A DNA stretch of 64,000 bases from NCBI GenBank assembly GCA_016929905.1, contig JAFGHX010000137.1, positions 1 to 64,000 on the forward strand. The letters run 5' to 3'. Shown piece after piece: positions 9,301 through 16,122 of this stretch (position 1 is the stretch's first letter; the number at the start of each line of letters is the position of its first letter). Source of the DNA: Kiritimatiellia bacterium. GTDB taxonomy: Bacteria > Verrucomicrobiota > Kiritimatiellia > JAFGHX01. The position numbers and the translations under genes were made by a program. The notes under the pieces are model-generated. The model worked only from the letters and a program-made list of their open reading frames with translations. It did not search any database and was not told the origin of the DNA.

Positions 9301-11586
9301 AACCTGACGCTCGCGTTCGCCGGCCTGAACCCCTCGCTCAATTATGAGTTCGTGCTGTTCGGCAACAGGAACGTATCCTCTTACACGACGCGCTTGTCCG
9401 GCATTACGATCAGCGATGCCGACGCTTTCTCCAACGGGAGCACGCCGGGTTCCGATTTCTCCGGCGCAAGCGATCCGTCCACCGTGATCTGTCACGGCTG
9501 GAATACCGACAACGGTTTTGTGGCGCGGTTCCGGGACATCCAGCCCGGTGCGGACGGCGACTTTGTGATCACCGTCGCCGACGGCGGGTCGGCCTCCGGC
9601 GTGCGTTACTACGCCAACGCGTTCATGCTCAAGTCGACGGGCGAGAAAGAGCCGCGCGTCTTCTTCGATACCCCGTGTTCCAGCGGCATTGAACCCGAAA
9701 CGCCTGCCTGGCTTCTCGTCTGCCTCGACAAGGCCTGCGCCAACGCGGTACGCGTCGATTATGCGGTGGCCGGCGGAACGGCGAGCGGCGGCGGCACGGA
9801 CTTCGCGCTTGCGGAGGGCACGCTGACCTTCGCGCCCGGCCAGACGGCGGCGTCCGTCAGCGTCACGGTGACCGATGACGCGCTGGACGAGGGCGACGAG
9901 ACGCTTGTCGTCGCCCTCAACAGCCCGGTCAACGCGGTCCTCGGCGACAACGACAGGCACACCTACACCATCCTGGATGACGAGCGCCAGGCCGCGGCAC
10001 CCGCTTTCACCGCCTATAACGACCTCATGTGGATCAGCGGTCAGCAGGCGGCGAATATCACACGCTACACCGCATGGGCAGTGGACGGCCTCACCACCGG
10101 TGGGGCGCTCGTCGACTTCTCGGCCGGCACGAATCTGGCGGCTTCCCTCTCGATCGCCACCTCGGCAAGCTACAGCAGTTTCTCAGCGGAGCGTGGTGAC
10201 GACGCAAGTACGGGCACCGACGCCCACTCCGTCTTCAACGGAATCGTGGACTGCGCCGGGCTCATGAGCGGAGGCAGCTTCATCCTCGACGTTTCCGGGT
10301 TGGACCCCGACTGGACCTACGCGATTGTCCTCTTCGGCAACCGCGACCGATCGCAGTGGGCCGATCGTTACGGGAAGTTCATCCTCTCAGGAGCGGACCG
10401 GTTCGACAACGAGAGTACGCCGGGCACGGACATCATGCAGACCGGCGGCGCGACGAACGACACGACCCGGTTCAGCACCGGCTACAACACGGTGAACGGC
10501 TACGTGGCGCGGTTCACCCGCATCGCACCCGGTGCGGACGGTAGCCTGACGCTCGAACTCATTGATGGCGGCGGCGGCGGCGCCTTCTTCAATGCGTTCA
10601 TGCTGCAGGGCTACCGCTATCGTCCGGGCGTGAGCGCCGGCTCCGTCTGGAAATACAGGAAGGGGTCGCGCGAATGTTCGACGCCCGCGACGGCCTGGCG
10701 CTCGGTGTCGTTCAACGACAGCGGATGGCCGTCGGGTGACGCGCCGTTCGGGTACGGCTCGGCAACGTACGGCACGACACTGACCGACATGCACTACAGC
10801 TACTCCAGCCTGTTCCTGCGCCGTTCCTTCGTGGTCCCTTGCGCCGCGCAGGTGAGCGAAATGCGACTGCAGGCGCAATATGACGACGGGTTCATCCTGT
10901 GGCTGAACGGCGAAGAAATCGCGCGCGTCAACGTGGCAGGTGCACCCGGCACGTTCCTCCCATTCGATGCCTGTGCGGAAGGCGCCATCGCCACCTGGCA
11001 ATGGGGGCGGCTGTTCGGCGGCGCCGATCTGCCCGTGTTGACCGATGGCACCAATGCCCTGACCGTGCAAGTCTTCAATCGCAGTCTGGACAGCGGCGAC
11101 CTGTTGTTGGACATGCAGCTCGGCCTTCTCGAGGGCAGCCCGCTGTCGACGGCACTCGACGCCGACAGAGACGGGATGGCCGACTCCTGGGAAACCGCCT
11201 ACTGGCAGGGCACAGGCGCGCCCGGCGGCGGCGCCGGCGACGACTTCGACAGTGACGGCATGGGTAACCTGGCTGAATTCATCGCCGGCACCAACCCGAC
11301 GAACGCGGCCGATTTCTTTGCCATTGCCATTGGACGTTCGGGGCAGACGCGTGCCCTGAGTTTTGTCGCCAAGGAGGCGGCCGGGCCCGAATATGGGGGT
11401 GCTTCGCGCTACTACGCCGTGCAGAGCCGCACGGACATGCTTGCGGCGCCTTTCGGCGGAAGCGACGCCTGGGTACTCGTGCCGGGGTACGGGGCGATTC
11501 GTGCGCTTGGCCAAACCGTCCAGTATGCCCTGCCCACGGGCAATGCCCAGTCCGCCTACCGGGTGAAAGTCTGGCTGCAGCCGTAG
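313..11586 (+). CDS. Giant secreted mosaic protein: lamin-tail, CotH, beta-helix and Calx-beta domains
   Basis: About 3757 residues. The ATG at 313 is chosen because the next 58 residues form a long but plausible signal peptide (hydrophobic LLLFLAVLAQPVASA before the first domain). Order seen: lamin-tail domain (VINEIMYHP, about 59-210); CotH kinase-like domain (343-710, with the acidic motif WDMDSVLDL); jelly-roll-like module 1 (726-885); right-handed beta-helix (970-1326); FnIII-like (1326-1416); lamin-tail 2-4 (1423-1923); jelly-roll 2 (1933-2093). Four Calx-beta domains then alternate with four copies of a domain opening AYNDLxW, with one chitobiase-C-like insert (nt 7535-7760). Jelly-roll 3 and a calcium-loop segment (DADRDGMADSWE, DFDSDGMGNLAEF) follow before the C-terminus. 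Calx-beta and thrombospondin-3-like loops usually bind calcium. A cell-surface or adhesin-like role is inferred; whether the CotH kinase is active is unknown. Confidence 0.85.
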   Translation: MRHRIRVFSALDEQNRRGLPRLRPAVSSSHCGQRLLFRYGLLLFLAVLAQPVASARAQVVINEIMYHPQDALYDSEYVELYNAGAAAVDLANYRFDNGIDMGFPSGTLIEPGGYLVVCGNPAEFAAVYPGVTNNIGSFAGNLDNAGERVTLSRAEGGTWITEDTVQYNDKGEWPDEPDGLGPSLELMHPGLPNDYPEPWRASSAAGTPGAANSAYVADPAPIITEVAHDPALPFPYSVLTVAARVLHPDSAGLTVTLHYRRDQLPPGDYAQTPMRDDGLHGDGEAGDGIYAVVLPGLSTDAILDFHITATDADGPAGTGPEGAPDRSFLCFFGDDSGYTGEYLTYHILMRQASRQVLEGRDVHSDELLDATLVLSDGRIFYNCGVRYRGSSARIRYEGPMSYRVELPAGRKIEGVKDINLNAVNPVLQCMGMHLFRRTGRPAPRADLCRVWLNEDFLSQTNEGWLAAPGQGLYARVQKVGDDLLSEVYPGNGDTGNLYRAEGGGLEWLGTDPSAYTSEYEKVTNVAADDWQDLIDLCSALNQTAPEDIPSGLLPHMNLEAWIDFFAIHMVLNNNETCIANTQGGDYYVYLDPTDGRFDMLPWDMDSVLDLSGDGALSSSDGLPFSATGHKSIWMTQIPAITNWLRHPKVAPLFVGRILDILDTTMSADELAADLDELGTGVNEAYKASLLQSLAARRAFITNEVNFEITAELGAGGVALVGHENDWRYFKGTTEPSASWRTMPDAALGGAWLSGPGGIGYGDGDDATVLSDMQNSYSTVYIRQSFVVEPGFNTQSPVVLRLDYDDGFVAYLNGSEIARVYAAGYPPAYSALATGSHEAGAPEFFTVGLAGDVLALGTNILAVQGLNQGADSSDFSLIADLFMQSATTGAVIIVDGASVSLAGKAPQANVMNVLVNGSAGEWDPVNAAWYKASTPLANGLNRIPIEAVDGDGLTLKAAAVDVICAGSWENRGGTISSSQTWAPASGLVKVAQDVVVNPTAVLTIAAGTAVLVQPGVSFSVYGTLQVQGSAAQPAFLAPSDAHSAWSVRAIGGSGSVTIQHAELAGGELVASNGAALLIEDSVVRDFDGYMVAGYANADVTIRRSRFARFNETHFRDTATLIEDSLFEYFVDAIDCSDTTAKPHIIRRVTARHAAGSSADGIDFEPVMDALVEDCLIYDVTDRALSLGGGCTNVTVRGCVIYDALNNGIGVKDGSWANIYNNTIVDCAVGLNLELDDGPGYGHAVTTNNIFWGNAMPIRVQGDSTLQVAYSDVQLGSGQVYPGTGNINADPLFRDAALDDFRLSAGSPCAGTAMAGADMGAFFPVGGMPRTPAAVALRNLNSTDVAVSWRDESSNETRFEIERSTDALNWALAATTGANVTNCTDTGLVPNTTYFYRLRAAHAWGASYYSPVENITTTFSENTQACVEYLRLTEIMYHPKDAVVLDDGDEYEFLELKNTGPVALDLSALYVSDSIDFTFPQGTVLQPGGFFVLARYATPFAQRYPGVTVHGTYGASGTKLSNSGELIRIKDADGSTVLSVEFADTWYPTTDGDGYSLVMIDPEWDPDLSASWRASTDVHGSPGADDPMPVYGVILINEVLSHTDPPLEDAIELYNADPSNSVHVGNWFVSDNAGELTKYKIPSGTYIAPLGYLVLYEADFNYDTNSPSCFEISSHGEEIWLSSAGFSGNLTGYRTMVKFGAAENGVSFGRYVRADGRADFEAMSRRTFGADNPGSLAEFRTGTGLPNAYPRVGPVVINEIMYHPAGDGDEFVELRNITGSPVPLHDPAYPSNTWMLGAAVDFFFPTGKSIPANGYALVTGIDPAVFRARYGIDAAVEVFGPYAGKLDNAGESVKLYRPDTPEEDGYVPCIRVDRVKYNDRAPWPEAADGDGPSLERIDSTLHGNDPCNWTVGYPGGTPGEANNVAGKAILAAGGVWRYRKGTLEASYPRSAWRQPAFDDSGWAAEPAPFGYGDPPFGTTLADMYDSYTCLYMRRTFSVESAAEVKNLALTVDYDDGFIAWINGVEVKRVNVDPGVDAYNAVASAGRESGSYATFPLAPPYDCLLDGLNTIAVQAYNIEPTSSDFKIDVGVTVAAPLPLLAFGRVASYASEYTPSVGIGVFLSGPGPDPVTCTYAVTGGTAAGGGADYAVTPGTLTFAPGQTNKTIVVAITNDGGVEPPETVEITLANVFNARLSPQSTHTFTLFDDDSGFVAYNDLMWAAGQPQSRITWYSGFPEAFTTSGPLIDYGAGTNVEVILSVSTDDAWTTTYQTKGADAVALTDAYNTFQGKVACLGVMNQATLTFTNLDPTCMYSIVLYGNRENAAYTDRYTAFTLFDVEDFKNQSSYGAVKGTSIAPDDTTTIMTGWNAQRGYVAKFTDVVPGPDRDMSVQVGGPEPYVNAVMLGASSGPGLPAPLMNPAAQMFTDSAAVTLSCARPEAAIHYTTDATTPTQDSPLYSGPLAFTNSVKLKAKAFLAGFVESPVTEGVFTKAIRVVTFEASTSGGSEANPPNPLAVQLTLGSSSVVTVDYAVTGGTATGGGVDYSLPNGRLTFLPGETQKSIAFSVVNDEVQEGNETLVVTLSNVVNADLGLNDSHTYTIRDNDGFFVAYNDLCWAAGQLSDRITLYGGGQSGLLLDYESGQETAVTLTVAGGAPGQSDLGADPQAGTDAYGVFNGIVSGGGVIGYDPVNLTLRFTGLEPNLRYELVLFGNRDNAAYTYRYTTVTVSDVTQFANESTTATNAADPAITLCNGWNTVNGYVARFTQLACGSDGDLLVTVSDNDSRYYANAVMLRTTGIAGGPAVNFSTTASSQSEALPTAPLSVVLSQTSTDTVSVDYAVTGGSATGGGADYALANGSLTFSPGQTAKTVLITVIDDTQTENNETVIVTLSSPANGTLGANASHTFTIIDNDTSGQVSVFTAYNDLAWTNGQVNTRITAYAEGQGGLLVDHDTGSDTTVSVAVQGTGGTHIDQGANPAPGTDAYSVFSGNVDCLGLIGYGPDNLTLAFAGLNPSLNYEFVLFGNRNVSSYTTRLSGITISDADAFSNGSTPGSDFSGASDPSTVICHGWNTDNGFVARFRDIQPGADGDFVITVADGGSASGVRYYANAFMLKSTGEKEPRVFFDTPCSSGIEPETPAWLLVCLDKACANAVRVDYAVAGGTASGGGTDFALAEGTLTFAPGQTAASVSVTVTDDALDEGDETLVVALNSPVNAVLGDNDRHTYTILDDERQAAAPAFTAYNDLMWISGQQAANITRYTAWAVDGLTTGGALVDFSAGTNLAASLSIATSASYSSFSAERGDDASTGTDAHSVFNGIVDCAGLMSGGSFILDVSGLDPDWTYAIVLFGNRDRSQWADRYGKFILSGADRFDNESTPGTDIMQTGGATNDTTRFSTGYNTVNGYVARFTRIAPGADGSLTLELIDGGGGGAFFNAFMLQGYRYRPGVSAGSVWKYRKGSRECSTPATAWRSVSFNDSGWPSGDAPFGYGSATYGTTLTDMHYSYSSLFLRRSFVVPCAAQVSEMRLQAQYDDGFILWLNGEEIARVNVAGAPGTFLPFDACAEGAIATWQWGRLFGGADLPVLTDGTNALTVQVFNRSLDSGDLLLDMQLGLLEGSPLSTALDADRDGMADSWETAYWQGTGAPGGGAGDDFDSDGMGNLAEFIAGTNPTNAADFFAIAIGRSGQTRALSFVAKEAAGPEYGGASRYYAVQSRTDMLAAPFGGSDAWVLVPGYGAIRALGQTVQYALPTGNAQSAYRVKVWLQP

Positions 11587-11645
11587 CAGGTCCGCGAGCG
11601 TCGGTACAGACGCAGCGGGTTGCGGGCAAGGCGCACCTGATTGTA

Positions 11646-11673
11646 TTGATCGCCCGTCCGCATCTGCTATGAT
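11646..11673 (+). promoter_or_regulatory. Likely promoter of the division/cell-wall cluster
   Basis: TTGATC (11646-11651) and TATGAT (11668-11673) are spaced by 16 bases. Transcription would begin near 11680, only about five bases before the preferred ATG at 11685. The message would be nearly leaderless, which favours that start over the in-frame TTG at 11673. Confidence 0.45.
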
Positions 11674-11684
11674 TGTCAGGCAAG

Positions 11685-14087
11685 ATGTCCTCCACCCGCA
11701 CAACGGCTCCCCGCGCTTCCGTCGCGTCCTTCCTGCGTGCCGGGCGGGGGCATGTTCATCTCGTGGGGGCAGGCGGAGTCGGAATGGCCGGCCTGGCCGT
11801 GCTGCTGCAGGCACGCGGGTTCCGGGTGAGCGGCTGCGACCTGCGCGCGACCCGCATCACCGCATGGCTGGCGCGGCAGGGCATCGCGGTGGCGACGGGC
11901 CACGACCGCAGGCACCTGCGCCGGGACGTGCGCTGGATCATCCGCAGCGCTGCCGTTCCAGCCCGCTGCGAGGAGATCACCGCCGCCGTGGCGGCGGGTT
12001 TGCCTGTCTTCCTGCGCGGTCGCGTATTGCCGGCTCTGCTGCGCGGCTGCGTATCCGTGGCCGTGGCCGGCACGCACGGCAAGACCACCACGACAGCCAT
12101 GATCGCACACGTCCTGACCCGGGCAGGAAAGGCCCCCTCGTTCTGCATCGGGGGCGAGCCGTCGACCTTGTCCGGGCTCGCCGTGCAGGGCGCATCGGAC
12201 ATCCTCGTGGTGGAAGCCGACGAGAGCGACGGGACGTTGGCGCTGTACCGCCCGGAAATCGGGGTCGTCACCAGCGTGGAACTCGACCATCCGGATCATT
12301 TCGCCGGCTACGAGGATGTCGCAAGCTGCTTCGGAAAGTTCGCCCGGCAGGTGCGAAGGCGGCTGTTCTTCTGCGCTGACGAGCCGGGCGCCCGCGCCGT
12401 CTGTGCCGGCCGGCCAGGCGCGTGTTCTTACGGGGTCAGGGCGGGGGCCGACTTCCGGGCACGCGGCCTGAAGCGCACGGCAACGGCCACGCGGTTCACT
12501 GTCTGGCACGCCGGCCGCGCGCTGGGCCGGATCGATCTGCCGGTACCGGGCATGTACAACGCGCTGAACGCGCTCGCCGCCTGCGCCGTCGCGCTCGAAC
12601 TCGGCGTCCCCTTCATGGCCATCGCCCGCGGGCTGGCCGGTTTCGCCCCCGTGCGCCGGCGCTTCGAGCTGACCGTCGACCGGCCGGACCTCACCGTGGT
12701 CTCGGACTACGCGCATCATCCCACGGAAATACGTGCATTCTGCCGGGCCGCCGCCGCGCTGAAGCGCGGCCGCGCAGGCGCCCGGCTTCTGGCTGTCTTC
12801 CAACCGCATCGCTACAGCCGGACACGCGCGCTGCTAGCGGACTTCCCCGCCGCCTTCGCCGGGCTCGACGACCTTGTCCTGCTCCCCGTCTACGCCGCCT
12901 CGGAAGCGCCGGAACAGGGCGGCACCCTGTGGGACCTCTATGCCGCCTTCCGGAAGGCCGGACGCCGGCGCGTCCTGTTGTGTGCCGCATCCCTGCCTCA
13001 GGCCTGGGCCTGGCTGCGGCGCCGGCTCGACCGGCGCACGATTCTCGGGGTCGTCGGCGCCGGCGACGTGGATACCATCGCACGATGGGCAAGCCGCGCC
13101 CTCGCACGCGGCGGCCCCGCGCGGCTCGACCCGACCGGTGGCTGGATGCATGCTCTCCAACGGATGAAGTTGGAGCGTACGACCGTCCGCCGGGCCTGCC
13201 CGCTCGCCCGTTTGACCCGGCTCGGCGTGGGCGGGCCGGCGGACATCTTTCTCGGCATTGAAAGCGAGCGTGACCTTGCCTCCGTCCTCGAATGGTCCTA
13301 TAATCGGCACGTACCGTTCACACTGCTCGGCGCCGGAAGCAACGTGCTGATCAGCGATCTGGGGTTGCGCGGCCTCGTCGCGCGGCTCGGGGGGCCGGCC
13401 TTCACCGCGATCCGCGCCGAGCGCGAGACAATGGCCTGCGGGGCCGGCTTGGCGCTGGGACGCCTCATGGGCTGGATGGAAGCTCACGGGCGAACGGGCC
13501 TAGAGTTTCTGGAAGGCATACCCGGAACCGTGGGCGGCGCTGTCCGGATGAACGCCGGCGCTTGGGGCGGAGAAATCGGCGCGCACGTCGACTGGGTGCG
13601 CGGCCGGCGCCCGAACGGGACGGAGGTGCATCTGGCCGGGAATCGCCTGGCGTTCGAGTACCGCAACGGCGTTTGCGTACAGGGCGTTTCCGTCGTGGAG
13701 GTCGGATTGCGCACGGATCGGGCTGCGCCTGCTCAGATTCGGGCGAAGCGGGCGGAGTACGCCGCGCGCCGCAAGTGGCTGCTGGGCAAGCGGACGGCGG
13801 GTTCCATGTTCAAGAACCCGCCCCGTGATTACGCCGGCCGCCTGCTCGAGGCGGCCGGGCTGAAAGGGTTCACGGTTGGGGGTGCGCGGATTTCGAGGCG
13901 GCATGCGAACATCTGCCTCGCTCGGAAAAACGCGACCGCGTCGGACGTGCGGGCCCTGCTCGAAATAGCACGCGCCGCCGTGGCGCGTCGGTACAAGGTG
14001 GCACTGGCAAACGAAATCGTCGTGCTCGGGGAAACGGACCCGCCTCCGGGCGCCGACGGCGGAGACATGACCCAATGGGACTGCTAG
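11685..14087 (+). CDS. murC-murB: Fused UDP-MurNAc-L-alanine ligase / UDP-MurNAc dehydrogenase (MurC-MurB)
   Basis: About 800 residues carrying two peptidoglycan precursor enzymes in one chain. The N-terminal half is MurC, which adds L-alanine to UDP-MurNAc using ATP. It has the dinucleotide-like start HLVGAGGVGMAGLA, the ATP loop GTHGKTTTT near residue 129, and later EADESDGT and SDYAHHPTE. The C-terminal 300 residues are MurB, the FAD enzyme that reduces UDP-GlcNAc-enolpyruvate, with LGAGSNVL near 548, FLEGIPGTVGGA, and the catalytic-serine motif GSMFKNP near 706. The MurB stop overlaps the ftsQ start by 13 bases. The reactions are not consecutive (MurB precedes MurC), so fusion presumably helps stoichiometry or channelling. 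A TTG at 11673 is an alternative start. Confidence 0.93.
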   Translation: MSSTRTTAPRASVASFLRAGRGHVHLVGAGGVGMAGLAVLLQARGFRVSGCDLRATRITAWLARQGIAVATGHDRRHLRRDVRWIIRSAAVPARCEEITAAVAAGLPVFLRGRVLPALLRGCVSVAVAGTHGKTTTTAMIAHVLTRAGKAPSFCIGGEPSTLSGLAVQGASDILVVEADESDGTLALYRPEIGVVTSVELDHPDHFAGYEDVASCFGKFARQVRRRLFFCADEPGARAVCAGRPGACSYGVRAGADFRARGLKRTATATRFTVWHAGRALGRIDLPVPGMYNALNALAACAVALELGVPFMAIARGLAGFAPVRRRFELTVDRPDLTVVSDYAHHPTEIRAFCRAAAALKRGRAGARLLAVFQPHRYSRTRALLADFPAAFAGLDDLVLLPVYAASEAPEQGGTLWDLYAAFRKAGRRRVLLCAASLPQAWAWLRRRLDRRTILGVVGAGDVDTIARWASRALARGGPARLDPTGGWMHALQRMKLERTTVRRACPLARLTRLGVGGPADIFLGIESERDLASVLEWSYNRHVPFTLLGAGSNVLISDLGLRGLVARLGGPAFTAIRAERETMACGAGLALGRLMGWMEAHGRTGLEFLEGIPGTVGGAVRMNAGAWGGEIGAHVDWVRGRRPNGTEVHLAGNRLAFEYRNGVCVQGVSVVEVGLRTDRAAPAQIRAKRAEYAARRKWLLGKRTAGSMFKNPPRDYAGRLLEAAGLKGFTVGGARISRRHANICLARKNATASDVRALLEIARAAVARRYKVALANEIVVLGETDPPPGADGGDMTQWDC

Positions 14088-14908
14088 ACAGGAAGAGACG
14101 CCGCAACCGCCGGAATTACGGCTACCGGCCCGTGACGCTGTTGGTCAAGGCGCGGCCGACCCGCCGAGGGTGGCGGACAAACATGTTTGCGCTTGGCGCC
14201 GTACTCTGTGTCGGCCTGCTCATCGGACTGTGCGTTCTCGGTTGGTTCGGCCTGCGCATCGCGAGTCGGGCCCTGTTCAGCGAGAATGATGACTTTCTCC
14301 TCAGACACATAGAGGTGAAAAGCGACGGCCGCCTCACGGCAGCCTACGTCGTCCGAATGGCGAAACTGGCGACGGGCATGAACCTGTTCGCCGTGGATAT
14401 CGAAGACACGCGCGGACGCATCGAACGGATCTCGTCCGTCAAGTCCGCCGAACTCGGCCGGATCCTGCCCGATACGCTGCGGATCCGGATCGAGGAACGC
14501 GTGCCCATCGCCAGACTGGAAAAGGACGGGTACCTGTACCTGGACAGGGAAGGGCGTGTACTCGGCTCCCAGGCGGGTGTGTCGGGGCTGCCCTACATCG
14601 CGGGAAATCACGGCAAAGGGCCCATTCCGGGCGATGTGATTCGAGACGAAGACGTGCTCGAGGCACTGGCGATCCTCGATATCTGCGACCGGCCGCGCTT
14701 CGCCGAGACCATTCGGATTGCCGGCATCGATATCGGCGGGCAGCGGTACTTCCATCTGACCCTGCGCGACGGGACTGCCGTGCTGCTCGGCGGCGACAAG
14801 ACGGCGAAACTGCCGGTGCTCCAGTCGGTCCTGCAGACGCTCAAACGCCAGGGCCGGCGCGTGCCGGAGATCAACTTCAGGTTCAAGGAGCCAGTGATAC
14901 CACCTTGA
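14075..14908 (+). CDS. ftsQ: Cell division protein FtsQ (DivIB family)
   Basis: 277 residues. A basic cytoplasmic N-terminus (DRKRRRNRRN) is followed by one transmembrane helix (about 30-60) and a periplasmic POTRA-like region (FLLRHIEVKSDGRL to SVKSAELGRILPDTLRIRI). A FtsQ-type C-terminal domain with YLYLDREGRVLG completes it. FtsQ connects early and late divisome proteins at the septum. The gene overlaps murC-murB by 13 bases and ftsA by 4, so translation is probably coupled. No ddl gene lies between murB and ftsQ here, unlike many division clusters. Confidence 0.88.
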   Translation: MGLLDRKRRRNRRNYGYRPVTLLVKARPTRRGWRTNMFALGAVLCVGLLIGLCVLGWFGLRIASRALFSENDDFLLRHIEVKSDGRLTAAYVVRMAKLATGMNLFAVDIEDTRGRIERISSVKSAELGRILPDTLRIRIEERVPIARLEKDGYLYLDREGRVLGSQAGVSGLPYIAGNHGKGPIPGDVIRDEDVLEALAILDICDRPRFAETIRIAGIDIGGQRYFHLTLRDGTAVLLGGDKTAKLPVLQSVLQTLKRQGRRVPEINFRFKEPVIPP

Positions 14909-16122
14909 AAAACGTACCCCCTGTTGTCGCTCTTGAGATCGGAACCTCCAAGATCTGCGCGCTTGTTGGAGAGATCCGCGAGGATCAAAGCCTCATCGTC
15001 ACCGGAATGGGCGAATGCCCGTCGCGCGGCGTGCGCAAGGGCCAGGTGGTAGACCTGGAGAACGCCGTTGCCTGCGTGCGGACCGCGCTGCACACGGCGG
15101 AGGACAGCGGGCATGTCGCCATCGAAGAGGTGCACGTGGCGGTCTCCGGCGCGAATATCGACAGCGCCATCAACGGCGGAAGCGTGCCCGTGCTGGACCC
15201 CGAGGAGGGGATCAGCGATGAGGATATCGAGCAGGTCCGCGCCGTCGCCCGCGCGATTAACTTGCCGCCCGATCGGCTCGTCCTGCATACGATCAGCCAG
15301 CATTACCATATCGACGACCATAAGGGTGTTATCAATCCGAAGGGCATGGTCGGCGCCAAGCTCTCGCTGAGCATGCTGATCGTGCATGGCGTACGCACGC
15401 CGATGCAGAACACCTTGAACGTCGTACGCAGCGTCCCGATGGACGTCGGCGAGGCCGCGTTCAGCGGGCTGTGTTCCGCGCTCGCCGTGCTGACGGCCGA
15501 GCAGAAGCGGAGCGGAGTCGTGCTGATCGACATGGGCGGGGGCACGACGGACTTCGTCGCGTACGCGGGCAACACCGTCGCTCAGGTGGGATCGTTCGGA
15601 GTCGGCGGCGACCACATCACGAACGATATCGTCTCGGCTTTCAACGTATCCACCGCGCAGGCAGAACGGCTGAAACGCGAGGCCATTCCCGCCGTCGTGC
15701 CGGAGGCCGACAATACGCAGCGCATCAATCTGCCGCCGGAGCTCGGTTTTCGAGCGCGGTCCATACGCGTGACCGATCTGGATCTGGTGATCGGGCTGCG
15801 CGTGGAGGAGACGCTGCTGCTGGTCAAGAACCGGCTGGAACAGAGCGACCTGCTCCGCCAAGTCGGGGCGGGCGTCGTGCTCACCGGCGGCGGCGCCCAG
15901 CTCAAGAACATCGAGGCGATCGCCGAACGCGTGTTCGGGCTGCCGAGCCAGACAGGAAAGCCGCGGGATGTCAGCGGGCCCGGCACTGTTACCGAACGCA
16001 CCCAATACGCGACGCCGCTGGGCCTGATCCGCTACGGGTTTCGCAACGCCGCGGCGCCTGAACGCCGGACGGGGTTCGGCCGGTGGTTGCGCGGTTTTGT
16101 GGGGAGCACAACGGAGCCATGA
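14905..16122 (+). CDS. ftsA: Cell division protein FtsA
   Basis: 405 residues, an actin-like ATPase that tethers FtsZ filaments to the membrane. Visible signatures are the phosphate-1 loop ALEIGTSKICALVGEI at the N-terminus, the phosphate-2 segment VVLIDMGGGTTDFVAY, and the adenosine motif GAGVVLTGGGAQLKNI. The C-terminal GFGRWLRGFVG can form the amphipathic membrane-targeting helix. The start is a TTG at 14905 overlapping the ftsQ stop by 4 bases. The stop shares ATGA with ftsZ. Confidence 0.93.
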   Translation: MKNVPPVVALEIGTSKICALVGEIREDQSLIVTGMGECPSRGVRKGQVVDLENAVACVRTALHTAEDSGHVAIEEVHVAVSGANIDSAINGGSVPVLDPEEGISDEDIEQVRAVARAINLPPDRLVLHTISQHYHIDDHKGVINPKGMVGAKLSLSMLIVHGVRTPMQNTLNVVRSVPMDVGEAAFSGLCSALAVLTAEQKRSGVVLIDMGGGTTDFVAYAGNTVAQVGSFGVGGDHITNDIVSAFNVSTAQAERLKREAIPAVVPEADNTQRINLPPELGFRARSIRVTDLDLVIGLRVEETLLLVKNRLEQSDLLRQVGAGVVLTGGGAQLKNIEAIAERVFGLPSQTGKPRDVSGPGTVTERTQYATPLGLIRYGFRNAAAPERRTGFGRWLRGFVGSTTEP

